A program made the translations under genes and the position numbers. This document shows, in pieces, positions 22,027 to 34,093 of a stretch of 64,000 nucleotides of DNA. The first letter of the stretch is position 1. The number at the start of each line of letters is the position of its first letter. Source of the stretch: Sorex araneus. Taxonomy: Eukaryota > Chordata > Mammalia > Eulipotyphla > Soricidae. The stretch covers positions 100,289,426-100,353,425 of the forward strand of contig NC_073306.1 in NCBI RefSeq assembly GCF_027595985.1. Reading direction: 5' to 3'. Under the pieces are notes generated by a model that did no database searches, was not told the origin of the DNA, and worked only from the letters and a program-made list of their open reading frames with translations.

Positions 22027-22711
22027 TGATATCTGCACTTGTATATTCATTGCAGCACTTTCACTATAGCCAGAATCTGGAAACAATCTGAGTGCCCAAG
22101 AACAGATGACTGGTTAAAGAAACTATGGTACATCTACACAATGGAATACTATACAGTTGTTAGAAAAAAAATGAAGTCATGAAATTTACTTATAAATGGA
22201 TAGACATGGAAAGTATCATGCTGAATGAAATAAGTAAGAAGGAAAGGGACAGAATAGAATGATTACACTTATTTGTGGGATATAAAAAGTAAAAACATAG
22301 TATGAGACTAATACCCAAGGACAGTAGAAACAAGGGCTAGGAGGATTGATCCATGGTTGGAAGCCTGCCACAAGGGATGGGGGAGAGGACACCTGAGGTA
22401 GAGAAGGGACCATTATAACATTGTTGGAAGGGATTGCTCTGGATGGGAGATATGGGCTGAAAGTGGGTAAAGGATCAAACACAATGACCTCTCAGTATCT
22501 GTATTACCAACGATAGTGCCCAGAGACAGAGAGAGACATGAAAAGTGCTTGCCATAGAGGCAGGCTGAGAGGGGGCGGTGCTGGTGCCAGGAGGGATACT
22601 GGGGACACTGGTGGTGGCTTGGGTGTTGTAACATTGTATGACTGAAACTGGATCATGTAAGCTTTGTAACTGTGTATCTCATGGTGATTCACTGTTTAAA
22701 AAAAAAGAAAT
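22027..22711 (+). mobile_element. Second L1 3' end, in tandem
   Basis: It begins within the ORF2 C-terminal coding sequence ('gatatctgcacttgtatatt') and runs through the 3' UTR to 'tctcatggtgattcactg' plus poly-A. It is the same family and orientation as the copy immediately upstream but differs at many sites, so it is a separate insertion or an old tandem duplication. Confidence 0.85.
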
Positions 22712-22714
22712 TAA

Positions 22715-23350
22715 TTTAAAATACAAAGATTTATTATAATGACAAAAATCTCAGAAAACTACTTTATAAGCAGGGAAAATTTTGCTCCAGAGTTTATTTG
22801 AAAAGGCAAAAGATAGTGAACATAATACAGAACAAAATATTGTGGACTGACATACTTCAAATCTTACTATAAAGCTATCACAATAATGATTGTGTAGTAT
22901 GTTACCAAAAGAATTGACACATAAATCCAAAAAGCAGAACAGAGAGCTCAGAAATGATGCACACAAACATAATAAACAGAAATCTGACAAAGGATCAAAG
23001 ACTTTTCAGTGGAGAAAGCATTTCAACAAATGCTTCCGAAACAACTACAAATCTATATGGAAGGAAATAATCTAGATACCAACATTTCATCATCCACAAA
23101 ATTTAACTCAAAATGGAACATAGACATAAATATAAACAAAAAACTATAAAAGTCATAGAAAAAAGTTATATTAATGTTGAAAAGCAGGGAAAAGAATCTC
23201 TTTGACCTTGAATTCGGTTAGCATTTTTAGATAAAATAAACACAATTCAAAATAAAATATTGATAAGTTAGACTATTAAATTAAATATTTAGTCTGTGAA
23301 GGGGACCTTTAAGAGAATGAAAAGACAAGCTATCTGAGAAACTGTTTCTG
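22715..23350 (+). mobile_element. Old L1 ORF2 fragment
   Basis: Typical ORF2 stretches are seen, such as 'aaagctatcacaataatgat', 'cagagagctcagaaatgatg' and 'taagagaatgaaaagacaag'. It is strongly diverged and is probably the target into which the younger L1 ends inserted. Confidence 0.7.
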
Positions 23351-23468
23351 GAATATAGAATTAAGAATATGCAGTTTATGACCTGCTGAATGTCTGTGGC
23401 ACTTGGTCCCTCTGTCATCCTAAGTTTCTATGTAGAACACTGACTGAGGGAATAAAAATAACTGAAGG

Positions 23469-23660
23469 TTTTTTTGGTTTTTGTGGGGTTTTTTTGCTCT
23501 TTTGGGTCACACCTGGTGATGCACAGGGAATACTCCTGGCTTTGCACTCAGGAATTACCCCTGGTGGTACTCAGGGGACCATATGGGATTCTGGAAATTG
23601 AACCTGGGTCAGCCACGTGCAAGGCAAAGGCCCTACCTGCTGTGCTATCACACCAGCCCC
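23469..23660 (-). mobile_element. SOR-A SINE
   Basis: Antisense copy with a long T/G-interrupted tail, 'gggtcacacctggtgatgca', 'attgaacctgggtcagccac' and head 'ctatcacaccagcccc'. Similar flanks 'actgaaggtt' and 'cctgaagtt' suggest a decayed TSD. Confidence 0.88.
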
Positions 23661-24080
23661 AAAGTACCTGAAGTTCTTAGCTACTTAACATAAAATAACA
23701 ATTATATTAATATAATACCAATCTTTTACTCCATAAAAACATGAATGATCTAATAATTTTGCTCTATCCTTGATAAAATGGTATGTAAGGCATAGAGGAA
23801 GGCAGAGTCCTATGTTAAATCACCAGAGACATTTTCTAGTTCATCTTTCTTGGTTAACCAATAACAAATTTCACACAAGAATAACAGTCCTAATCTAGTC
23901 ATCTCTTTTGTAAGGAAAGCAAGAAAGACATGGTCACTCACCTCATTATGTATGCTCAGACTTATTACTCTGAAGCACTCTCTGAACCTATTATTTTAAT
24001 ATTCCTGTCACGAGAGGAACTTGGTTTAATGATATATATTTTACTCTTGGTAAATTCATATCGGCTCTGAAGAAGTATCT
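23661..24080. other. Unassigned AT-rich sequence
   Basis: Nothing recognised. Confidence 0.4.
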
Positions 24081-24084
24081 TCTT

Positions 24085-24254
24085 TCTTTCTTTTGTTTTG
24101 GTTTTTGAGCCACACTTGACAATTCTCAAGGGTTACTCCTGGCTCTGTGCTCAGGAATTACTCTTCGTGGTGCTTGGGGGATCATATGGAGTGACAGGGA
24201 TCAAATCTGTGTGAAAACATGAAAGGTAAATGCTGCTGTACTATAGCTCTGGCC
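24085..24254 (-). mobile_element. Diverged SOR-A SINE
   Basis: Antisense copy with 'tttttgagccacacttgaca', 'gggatcaaatctgtgtgaaa' and head 'ctatagctctggccc'. The flanks 'aagtatctt' and 'aagtgtctt' look like a TSD with one change. Confidence 0.8.
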
Positions 24255-24394
24255 CAAGTGTCTTATTTCTTGAATCAACTATTATTGCAGAATTTTGTTT
24301 TGGAGAGATCTCAAAAAAGAAATAACTAAAGGAAGTACCTTTTTCTTCTAAAAAAATCAAATTAATTTTTCCTTTTCAGTTTTATTTTCAGTAA

Positions 24395-24680
24395 ATTCTT
24401 ATGTCCCCAAATGTAGATATTGAAATCCTAATCCACATTATGATATTACAAGGAGGTGGGTCACTGGAAGATTATCAAGTCATAAGGTGAGAAGCCTTGT
24501 GAAAGAGACGCTAGAATGCTCTCTTACCCTTCTGCCATGAGAAATTACAGTGCAAAATCTGTGATCCCCAAAAGTGCCCTCACTTAACATGTTGTCATAC
24601 TGATCTCAGACTTTCAGTATCCAAAATTGTAAGAAATAAATTTCTGATGTATATAAATTCCTGGTCAATAGCACATTTTT
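24395..24680 (+). mobile_element. MaLR/ERVL-type LTR relic
   Basis: The sequence 'ccccaaatgtagatattgaaatcctaa...' (24403 on), a mid part with 'ccttgtgaaagaga' and the end 'ttgtaagaaataaatttctg' follow the layout of an ancient eutherian LTR related to MaLR, with AATAAA near 24636. The subfamily cannot be named by eye. A second relic of the type lies at 39110-39365. Confidence 0.55.
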
Positions 24681-24689
24681 ACAGTAATA

Positions 24690-26226
24690 TACATTGGTTG
24701 GTTCACTGTCTTTTTAGACATCTCTGGGTCCCTTGAGTTCCATAAAGACTACAGAAAATGATGCCTCCTGCCAAATTCTCTCTGAGCCTTAGAGGATCAT
24801 TTCTTAAGAGACTTGCATTTATTTCCTGTGTAATATTCAAGATAGATAATCCCTTTACTTTTCTCTCCACAAGTCGGTTCTGACCATTCTGTTCTCTTTT
24901 TTTCTGAATATAATTTAAGAAGAACTAGTGTATGTTGATCATCTTCAGAATTCTCATGTCACAAATACAATTACTAGGAACTCTTTGAACTTTAGTACTC
25001 TCAACTTCTTTTACATTTCATTAAGACATTTCACTATTAGTAAGATTCGTTTTCAGTTTTCACCAACCACAGGATGATAATCTAAAAAATACTGAAAATA
25101 CTAGCTTCTACTGAGAACATTCTTCCCATCCTCCTAGAGAGAAAGGCCATACATTTTCAGACTAAATATAGAAAAATTTTCCTTGTACATTTTATGATTT
25201 AAAATCCTTTCACACTTATTAATTTTTTTATAATTCATATTCCATTTTCAAATCACTTTCTATGCTCAATAACCAAGTACAGAATTTCAAATATATGTCC
25301 CACCTGACACTGTCATGTATATCCAAGTAAAGTCACTTCTCCTCCAGGCAGCAAACATAGAAGTGGTATCAATATAAAGTAGGCAAAGCATAAAAGTGTT
25401 AGCCCAGCATGTTATGATGCTGTAATGGATTCCATCCCATTTTTTTATTCCTTAAGTGGTTATGTAAGAACCACAGATCAGCTAATTACTTCCTAAAGCA
25501 GTATTCTTTCTCCTGGACCATGATCTGCTCTCGAGCATATTTTTCTAATTTTATTATTGCTTAGGAGCAAGATTATAATAGTGTCAATGTTCATGATACT
25601 GATAAATGAACCACCACTACCACTGATGTCCTTATGTTATTTAGTTCTAGTCCACATCTCCAATCCCTTCCACCGTGCCTTCACTGCTTGATAATTCAAG
25701 TTTTTTAATCCAAGGTCAATGATTTGTTACTGTTTAATACTATCAATTTCTCTGTTTTCTGATAAACAATGGATTATTGCACCTGAATGACTTTTACAGT
25801 TTCTGCTGGTTTTGTTATCCAAGAATGAGCAGATGATGTATATACAAGTTATACCCTGAAAGCCTTCCTTCCTAAAACCCTTACACTAGAGTGCTCAGTA
25901 AGTTGTGCACATGAAAATTAAAAACAGGTTGACTTTGCAGAAACAAAACCAAGACTACTTTCTATTGTTGCAAGTTGTTCCAGGAAAGTCATTTACCCTT
26001 AGTGGCATTGTGAATAAATATGAGAGGTAGTAATTCCTCCCTCAGTGAAAATAAATTTTGGCAATGACCAGGCACTCAATAAGTGTTCAAAATTATGTTT
26101 ACTATAAAAATTTTTATTGAAAAATTTCATTTTTTAAAATGAAGTCATTTCCAATTTCCCATTATACCTTCCTTTCCTTCTTTACAACACGTTTAAGTTA
26201 TCATTTTGTTTGATAATTTGTTTTTT
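24690..26226. other. Unassigned sequence, 1.5 kb
   Basis: One of the longest stretches without recognised repeats. No splice-flanked open frame of note is seen. Confidence 0.4.
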
Positions 26227-26474
26227 GGGCTGGAGCAATAGCACAGCAGGTAAGGCATTTGCCTTAAACGCGGCTGACCTGGGTTCGATTCCTCCATCCC
26301 TCTCAGAGAGCCTGGCAAGCCACGGAGAGTATCCCGCCCGAACAGCAGAACCTGGCAAGCTACCTGTGGCGTGTTCTATATGCCAAAAACAGTAACAAAA
26401 AGTCTCACAATGGAGACGTTAGTGGTGCCTGCTTGAGCAAATCGATGAACAATGGGAGGACAATGATACAGTGA
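26227..26474 (+). mobile_element. SOR-R SINE
   Basis: Near-consensus from 'gggctggagcaatagcacag' to 'acaatgatacagtga', with both 'ggcaag' modules and the RTE-like tail block. No obvious TSD. Confidence 0.9.
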
Positions 26475-26514
26475 TAAAAATTTTATACCAACACACTTGG
26501 GGAGGGAGCTTGTG

Positions 26515-26677
26515 GGGTAATTAAGCCATATCCCACTGTGCTCTGCGCTTACTCTTGATTCTCTTCTCTGGGCTCAGTCCTGTTGGAGCTTCAGGGACTA
26601 TGTGCAGTGCAGTGGATTGAACCCAGGTCAGTCAGGTTCAAGGCAAGTGCCTAATGACTGTATAATCTCTCCAGCCT
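26515..26677 (-). mobile_element. Diverged SOR-A SINE
   Basis: Antisense copy with 'tggattgaacccaggtcagt', 'caaggcaagtgccta' and head 'ataatctctccagcctc'. The tail end is eroded. Confidence 0.7.
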
Positions 26678-27447
26678 CAAAATTTCTTTAAAAATAAAGA
26701 ATTGGGAGTCAGTACTAAATAGTCATGAAAATAAATTCTTCTCTTTACTGATTGTTAGCACTTTCTCCGGGTCAGGGCCTTCACCCATGGTGAACTTGGT
26801 CTCAAACCCCTACCATGGACAGACAATATTGCTGGACTAAAGGTTTATTCACATATTTCCCAAAGATATTTTGATTCTGAGTAGAATTTTCAGAAAAGTA
26901 CTTGGTTTGGGGAAAGATGTTAGCTTACGTGGGAATTGGGGGTAGAAGGATGTTGAGGCGCTTGAAGATCACACCTGAGCCTGAGAAAATACAATGGAGA
27001 GACCTGCTCTAGCACAAAAGTCTGAGATCATTGGATTGCTGCTGGTTCAATGAAATAGTCTTATTGATACGTTTTAGTTGCTCCTCTTTCTTGGACCAAC
27101 CGTTGATCTTGTTACCATGATGGTCCAGGAAAAGGACCCAGAAACACAAATTTTAAATAGTTTTAGAAGACAATTTGGGAAAAAAAGTTACAGGGTACTG
27201 CCTTCTGATTTGGGTAGCTGTTCCATGCAAAACAAGTATCAAACAGTTACTAAGACCCAAGTCCTAGAACTAATAAATGGCTGTACTGGAATTTGCACCA
27301 GGGGAAGCACTTTCTGTGTTAAGAGGAGGCCAGAATCTACTAACTTCTCTACTTCTCTTTGGTTATAGAAACACAAGCAATTAAATAAGAAGTCTTTCTT
27401 GATATAAAATATATAAAATTCTGTGTGATTTCTTACAAATCTAGATT
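26678..27447. other. Unassigned sequence
   Basis: Contains a 96-codon open frame (27078-27368) that matches no family I recognise and is not treated as a gene. Confidence 0.4.
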
Positions 27448-27589
27448 TGAGGGACTGGAGAGATAATACAGTGGGCAAGGTGTTTGCCTTGCATGTGGCA
27501 AACTCAGGTTTAACGTCCTACACCCCTACACCCTCAATTATTTCTTGAGCCTCACCAGGAATGTCCCTGAGCATCAGTATGCCCAAAAA
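27448..27589 (+). mobile_element. SOR-A SINE, truncated tail
   Basis: The head 'gggactggagagataataca', core 'tttgccttgcatgtgg' and body 'cctcaccaggaatgtccctg' are present. The end 'tgcccaaaaa' abuts the next SINE, which may have inserted in its tail. Confidence 0.78.
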
Positions 27590-27590
27590 T

Positions 27591-27839
27591 CTGTCACTGT
27601 CACTGTCATCCCCTTGCTCATCAATTTGTTCAAGTGGGCACCAGTAATGTCTCTCATTGAGAAACTTATTGTTACTGTTTTTGGCATATCCAATACGCCA
27701 CGGATAGCTTGCCAGGCTCTGCTGTGCGGGCAAGATACTCTCGGTAGCTTGCTGGGCTCTCCAAAAGAGGCAGAGGAATCAAACCTGGGTCGGCCTCATG
27801 CAAGGCAAACACCCAATTACTGTGCTATCGCTCCAGCCC
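27591..27839 (-). mobile_element. SOR-R SINE with (AGTGAC)n tail
   Basis: Antisense copy that begins with a tandem 'tgtcactgtcactgtc' tail, then the RTE-like block, the doubled modules and the head complement 'ctatcgctccagccc'. The hexamer tail is typical of RTE-driven rather than L1-driven insertion. Confidence 0.92.
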
Positions 27840-28600
27840 AGTTAAATGATATAGGCCCTGCATTCCACACAGGAATTGCAAGAAAATTAAATGACTTTTA
27901 TTTATTTTTGGGGGGGGGTAAGTTAAATACCATACACCATGTGTGTGTCCTTGGCTCTTTTGAACAAGCTATATAGGCAAAGAGAGTCGGGCATGTGCTA
28001 TTATCAGTTCAGATGAATAGGATCAGGGACCTTTGTTGTTAAGAAGTTTAGTAAAAATCAAAGTGAGCACAACTGCACACACCTACACACATTAACACAT
28101 GAACCAAAACCTCCTACCTTAGGATCCTTTAATTAAATGTAAAAGAATTGGAGAAATTCAGCTGAAGAAAGGGAGATTAAGTGGATATGACAGTTGCCTT
28201 TAAGTATCTAAAAGTAAAATGGATTAAACAGATCTATGTTTAGACCCAGGGGACAGAACTAGGATCATAAATTTTAAAAGCCATAGAACACCGACTTCAA
28301 ATCAATAAAAAAAAAATCTGTGAGAAAAAATATTTATGCTTTTACAGTTTCCAGCAGAGGAGGAATGTGAGAGTAAGAACCAAAATGACTATTTGAGTCA
28401 TTTCTTAACAGAAATTGCACCTTTAACATTACTCTATATTTATAAATACTCCTACTCAATTCTGTAACCTCTACTATAATTGATTTCTTTTAACTGAGGT
28501 ATCATTCATCACACTTTTCAAGCATACATCATTCCAACACCATACCCATCAATAGAGAACAATCCACAAGAGTCCAGCATCAACTATAATTTTAAAATAT
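27840..28600. other. Unassigned AT-rich sequence
   Basis: Nothing recognised. A G-run lies at 27911-27918. Confidence 0.4.
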
Positions 28601-28614
28601 GTATAATTTAAGAG

Positions 28615-29010
28615 TTGGGCAGTCTACTTCTCATCATATACAGACACTAGGAGGCACCAACATGCTGATGGAAGCATTATTCATAACAATAGAACATGAC
28701 AAGCAATGGAAAAAGTCCATTAATAGAAGATTGACATGCAAACTATGGTCAGGCAGTATAGCACATTAAAAAGCAAGGTGGTTCTTTATTTACTGATACA
28801 AAAATTCCCTGATTATTATTGAGTAGAAATAGCAAATTATAAAATTGCATAACTACAAAACAGTATGAAAATTTCAAAATTATACACCACACATTTTACA
28901 TACAGATATATTATTTAAGTCAATTAAAATATATCTATAATAATAAATGTTGTTTTACTAAAGTGGATATCTCTAGGAGTCATGACTCATGGTTCATTAG
29001 AACTTCGCTC
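28615..29010 (+). mobile_element. Old L1M 3' region fragment
   Basis: It matches the layout of an ancient L1 (L1ME-like) 3' part: 'ggaagcattattcataacaa', a middle with 'aaattgcataactacaaaac' and the end 'gtggatatctctaggagtca'. It is very diverged. Confidence 0.5.
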
Positions 29011-29026
29011 TTTCTTGAAAATACAG

Positions 29027-29400
29027 TTGCAGGCAGAATTCTAAGATGGTGCTAGAGATCCCTTCCACACCTCCACTCTATAGCCATAGTACATAATCTC
29101 TGGGGCCATCAATTTGATGAATTTTATTCCCACACTGAGGTCACAGTCTACAGCACAGCTAGCTAAGAGAGGGAGCTTTTCCATGTGGTCCTGACCTCAC
29201 CTGAGTCCTTGAAATCTGGACCTTGATGTAGGAAACAGAAAAAGTCCAACTCAGGGGAATATTCAATGCTCAAAAGGCTTTGGGACTGTCTAGGAATGTG
29301 AGCCATCTTTAGGATTTGAAAATGGTCCCAATAAGGAAACAGGGACTTCAATCTTGACAACACCAAGATACTGTATTCTTCCCCAAACATGAAAGAATAT
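29027..29400. mobile_element. Possible old LTR relic
   Basis: The start 'gcaggcagaattctaagatg' and a later 'atactgtattcttccccaaa' resemble parts of an ancient ERVL/MaLR-type LTR. The order and spacing are only partly consistent, so this is a weak call. Confidence 0.3.
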
Positions 29401-29752
29401 GAGGAGCCTGACTTCTATATTTTATCTTGCATTTCATCTCTTAGTCTTATGGTATTTGGGGCACTGGCTAAAACACATAATTCATAATTCAAATAGTTTA
29501 CTTCTTCTTTATTAATTCTCAGGTGCTATTCCTATACTTCTGAATAGAGAAGCTGAAATAATAAATGAATATTCTTTTAAGCAACTAAGTTCATAGTAAT
29601 TGGCTAATGAAGCAACAGGAAAAAATGCAAATAAATTTTCATGTTAGCTGTTTAAAAATAATTTTAAAAATAATTAAAAAAATAATAAAATATAGTTACC
29701 CCTAATAAATATTATCCTACTATGGATATTAAATAAACTTGGAGCATCAAAA
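29401..29752. other. Unassigned AT-rich sequence
   Basis: Nothing recognised. Confidence 0.4.
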
Positions 29753-29767
29753 ACATTTAATATTTTA

Positions 29768-29954
29768 TTTTATTATTATTATTTTTTGCTTTTTTTTGGG
29801 TCACAACCCAGCAATGCTCAGGGGTCACTCCTGGCTTTACACTCAGGAACTACTCCTGGCGGTGCTTGGGGGACCATATGGGATGCCGGGATCGAACCCG
29901 GGTCGGCCGCGTGCAAGGCAAACGCCCTACCCGCTGTGCTATCACTCCGGCCCC
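29768..29954 (-). mobile_element. SOR-A SINE, very young-looking
   Basis: Nearly consensus along its length, with the B-box complement 'gatcgaacccgggt' and 'ggccgcgtgcaaggcaaacg' retaining CpGs. The tail is (TTA)n/T on the plus strand. The perfect 15-bp TSD 'acatttaatatttta' lies at 29753-29767 and 29955-29969. Confidence 0.95.
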
Positions 29955-29969
29955 ACATTTAATATTTTA

Positions 29970-31187
29970 ATACCTTGTTCAAGTCCCCTATGAATATGGT
30001 TTCCTTTTTATTTCTCAATTTAAAGAACAAAGTGAAGCATTCAATCCTTTTTTCAACAGACTTCTTATTCTCTTTGGAGAGATAGTATAATTTTTATTAA
30101 GTTAAGTATTAATTTCTTGGGATCATCCTTCAGGGGAGAGCCACATTTCCCAGTGTGACTTAAAGAAGCCAAGCACCAAACATCATGTAATGTAGGCAAA
30201 AGATGTATGAGTGAGTCATTGTTGATGGTGCTCTTCTTGTGACATCAGAACAGGAGAAGGCAAGGGTTTGCCCAAAATAAGAACTAGACATTCCTACTCC
30301 ACTTACCAAATGTTTTATATTTGAATGCTTACACAAATGATTCTGTGACTCAGCGATAGCACACAGCAGAATCAAAGTGTATCAAAAATTAAAGAAACTA
30401 AAAGCTTTCATAATATAATTATCTTCCTTATACTTTAACATTTTTCAGACAAACTCAGATTTCTCTTAAGCACATTTAGTAAGCGGAAACTCACTGCCCT
30501 ATAGGCATTGTTAATTTTTGTTATATAGAATTTTTTCATGTATAAAATGTTCTTGTATATAATTTATGTATAATTGTATTTATATACTTCATCATATATA
30601 ATTATATTTTATAGAACAAAATTTAATATGTGACTCTATTTTACTATCTTATTACATATAGTTTAAAAGCAGCGCTGTAACAGAGTGTGATGAGGATACA
30701 ATCTCTACATGAAGACCAGACTGATTGTTCCAGTCTCAGGTATGATTCATTATTACCAAGTTTTTAAAATACAGAAATCACTTGATCTGATGTCCTAGGA
30801 CCCTTCTTTGCAACTGAAATATCTGTTCTCAATTTCTTTCATCTTCTAAATTTAAATTATTGGTTCTTGGAAGAAATTTTGTATTGTCTACTTTTGTTCA
30901 CCTTTCTTAGCATGGAAAATAGAGTGTGTATATATAGGGACTACTCAATAAATGTCTATCAAATTAAAATTATTTCAATGTTCCTGTCATAGGTCTGAAG
31001 GAAAAGATCCTAGATTTATTCACCTAACATGGCATTGAATATTTGAAGTTTGTTCTTGGTCTTCAAAGGGGCTAATGATATAATGACAGAATAGTTAACC
31101 ATTTCTTTCAAATTTTACTTTATTCCAAGGAGTTTTATGTACATTTTATTATTTAACCTGAAAAACTGTGAGAAGCTTTTTTTTTTC
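29970..31187. other. Unassigned AT-rich sequence, 1.2 kb
   Basis: No repeat, exon or RNA gene recognised. Confidence 0.4.
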
Positions 31188-31423
31188 TTAGCACAGTGGA
31201 TAGGGCATTTGCCTTGCATATGGCTGACCCGGGTTCAATTCCTCTGTCCCTCCTGGAAAGCCCGGCAAGCTACCAAGAGTATCTCATCTGCACAGCAGAG
31301 CCTGGCAAGCTACCTGTGGCGTATTCAATATGCCAAAATCAGTAACAACAAGTCTCATAATGGAGATGTTACTGGTGCCCGCTCAAGCAAATCAATAAGC
31401 AACAGGATGACAGTGATACAGTG
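31188..31423 (+). mobile_element. SOR-R SINE, head truncated
   Basis: It starts inside the A-box region ('cttagcacagtggat') after a T-run and is otherwise complete to 'gatgacagtgatacagtg'. Loss of the first ~15 bases removes part of the Pol III promoter. Confidence 0.88.
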
Positions 31424-31969
31424 TTCCTGTAGATGTAGAAACTGAGGTTCAAACTAGTATATTCTCCTGGAGGCAGAATTTGAACTCAAATATCTCTGAC
31501 TCTAAAAATTTTTAAATAAAAAAATTCATGTAGGTAAATTACCCATTGGAATTTCTATCCTGAATAATTATTTAGAATAATTGCCAAGATTATTTAGAAT
31601 AATTGCCAAGATTCTAAAAAAGTTAACAAGGTGCTTAAAGCATAACCAAATTTCTGAGATGTATATTTCACCTGCAAGTTTATTGAGATAAGTGGACTCA
31701 GGTGTAGTTAACCATAAACAGTTAACTGATATATGGGGAGTTCACTTTCCCTCTGGTGTGAGGTAGTTATCTTTTATGAATATATATATATATATTTTTT
31801 CTAGCTAGGAGAGGCTTGGGGATGCCATCTGTGGCTCTTATAAGTCACCAGGGTGATCTGATGGAACTTGCAGCAAGGCAGCAAGTTAACTATGCCTGAA
31901 GTATAACTTAAGAACAATAATCTGGCATAATTCCTTTCAAAAATATTATATGACAAGTCACATAAAACA
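31424..31969. other. Unassigned sequence
   Basis: It includes a local 20-bp direct duplication near 31560-31612 ('taatt(a/g)...ttagaataattgccaag') and a short (TA)n run at 31779-31795. Confidence 0.5.
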
Positions 31970-31979
31970 TGTTATGCTG

Positions 31980-32171
31980 GGGCTGGAGCGATAGCACAGT
32001 GGGTAGGGTATTTGCCTTGCATGCACCGACCGAGGTTTGATTCCCAGCATCCCATATGGTCCCCTAAGCACCTCTGGGAGTAATTTTTGAATGCATTATC
32101 CAGAAATAACCCCTGTGCATCACTGGGTGTGACCCCAAAAGCAAAACAACAACAACAACAACAACAAAAAG
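31980..32171 (+). mobile_element. SOR-A SINE with (CAA)n tail
   Basis: A consensus-like head 'ggggctggagcgatagcaca' and a slightly diverged body, ending in (CAA)n at 32145-32166. The TSD is 'tgttatgctg' at 31970-31979 and 'tgttatgttg' at 32172-32181. Confidence 0.92.
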
Positions 32172-32181
32172 TGTTATGTTG

Positions 32182-33204
32182 TAAGGAACTCCTCCCCCTA
32201 CACCCACCTAGGAAACAACTACACAATGAACTAAGTTTGCTATATGCCTTTTATAAGTTATGGAGTAGTATTCATCATTTCTACTGGAAAATGAAGAGAA
32301 AAAATTATAGAAAAAATATTCCAGGATATAAAGGGAGACTCAGGTGAGACATGGGAAAGAACTGTCTGCTGAAATATGATATGGAAGGCTCCTGTGAACT
32401 TCCATTCTTCTGTGGACACATGAAATATACAGCCGAAAATGGAGTGATTATCTCTGAAAGAAATCCATAATTTTCTGAAAGCCCATAGTGCAAAGGAGAA
32501 AATATCCACATGGATATGGGCAGGAAGAGTTGTGAAACATTCTCATTTTAAACACAAACTTTGGTACACATCATACGATTAGGAGGGAAACCCCAACTCC
32601 AGTTTTTCCCTGAAAAATCAGACCCCAAAAAATATTGAAAAATAAAAGCAAGTTTTATGGGAGTACAAGCAGATTGTCCAGTATATTCCCTAGAAAATCT
32701 CAAGCAGAACAAAGTACTGACAAATTACCAGATTCCTGTAAAGTAACTCGCTTATTCAAGGTTATCAGGACCATTGTGTGTTCACAGGAATGATAGCTAC
32801 CAAAAGGGCCCCAGAAGCAAGGCACACTACATCTGGGAAACTACTGGAAATGAAAGAATGGCTATGTAGGATTCCTATGTAAATCTTTTTCAAATAATTG
32901 GCATCATAACTGAAGTTTACACACAGTGTGCTGAAATGTGGCCTTCTGTTGTGTGATTTTAATGGTAGAGATAACATATGACTCCCAAATGTACAAATGT
33001 GATCCTGCAGTTATTACTGTGGATTTAAAGCACTGCAACGGAACTCAAACAAAACGTCCTTATCAGCTTTCTTTGGAGAAAAGTGGGGAAAAAAGTGACA
33101 TACTGGATGATAAAAGTCTAAATTTATTCCTCAAGAAAATAAAAAGTAAAATTAACCCCAGGATTTATAAAGGACAGAAATAGCAAAGGAAAAGAAATGC
33201 AAAA
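32182..33204. other. Unassigned sequence, 1 kb
   Basis: No family recognised. Short open frames on both strands have no conserved motif. Confidence 0.4.
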
Positions 33205-33558
33205 ACTTAAAAGTACAGCAGGCAAGGTACTCTCTTTGCAAATCTGGTCAGCCCAGATTTGATCATAGGCACTCCATATGGTCTCCTGAGCCCTAGAGTG
33301 AACCCTAAGGGTCCAGAGCGGCAGGGTGCTTGACGTGCATGCGACCGAATCTGGTTGGATTCCCTGGCATTCCATATGGTCCTTCAGCACTGCCAGAAGT
33401 GATCCTTGACTACAGAGCCAGGAGTAAGCCCTGAGCACCCGTTGGATATGGCCCAAAAAAATAAAACAACAACAACAAAAATAAAACCAAAAAGGGTAAA
33501 CCCTGAGCACAGATCCAGGAGTAAGCCTTGAGTACCAACAAGTATGGTCCCAAAAGAA
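33205..33558 (+). mobile_element. SOR-A SINE split by a second SOR-A SINE
   Basis: The outer copy (33205-33312 plus about 33496-33558) is interrupted by an inner, also sense, copy (about 33313-33495, ending in an (AAC)-rich tail). The outer body resumes with 'aaaccctgagcacagatcc'. Both are diverged, so the nesting is old. Confidence 0.75.
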
Positions 33559-33878
33559 AATCATCATCATCATCATCATAATCATCATCATCCCGTTGAT
33601 CATCGATTTTCTCAAGCGGTCTCAGTAATGTCTCCATTTGTCCTAGCCCTGACATTTTAGAAGCCTCTCTTTACTCATCCTTCCCAACAGTGCCATATAG
33701 GAGGTTCTTTCAGGGTCAGGGGAATGAGACCCATCATTATTACTGGTTTTGGCATATGAATACACCACAGGGACTTTTCCAGGCTCTCCCATGCAGGCAG
33801 GAAATACTCGGTAGCTTTCCAAGTTCTCTGAGAGGGAAAACTAGGCTATAAGATGTCAAGCATTTCTGAGAGCTTGGT
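33559..33878 (-). mobile_element. Composite RTE-tailed element, 5'-truncated
   Basis: On the plus strand it starts with a (TCA)n tail (33559-33592), then 'ttgatcatcgattttctcaa' (RTE-like end) and the block 'agcctctctttactcatcct'. Next come 'ttggcatatgaatacacc', the doubled modules and 'ctataagatgtcaagc', ending near 'gagcttggttttataa'. It is the same family as 14671-15300 but stops where that copy continues. Confidence 0.8.
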
Positions 33879-34093
33879 TTTATAATGAGACATTATTAAC
33901 TGATACCTTCTAAATACAAAATGACATAAAAGACTATTACAAGGTTATTATACAACAAATTATATGGTCTAGAGGAAATGAATAAGCTTCTTGAATAGTT
34001 CCATCCCCCAAAACTGTATCATAAATGAACAGAAAAAATGAAGAGAGTGATAAGCACTAAGAAGATTAAATCTACATAAAAAACTTTCCAATA

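Noticed and set aside
27078-27368. 96-codon frame in otherwise unassigned DNA
   Set aside because: No recognisable domain or composition that suggests coding. Length is within chance for AT-rich DNA.
27545-27976. 143-codon plus-strand frame
   Set aside because: Formed by the SOR-R SINE at 27591-27839 read in its antisense direction.
33124-33615. 163-codon minus-strand frame, the longest in the window
   Set aside because: It runs across the antisense of two nested SINEs and a (TCA)n repeat. The 'methionine-rich' start is the repeat.
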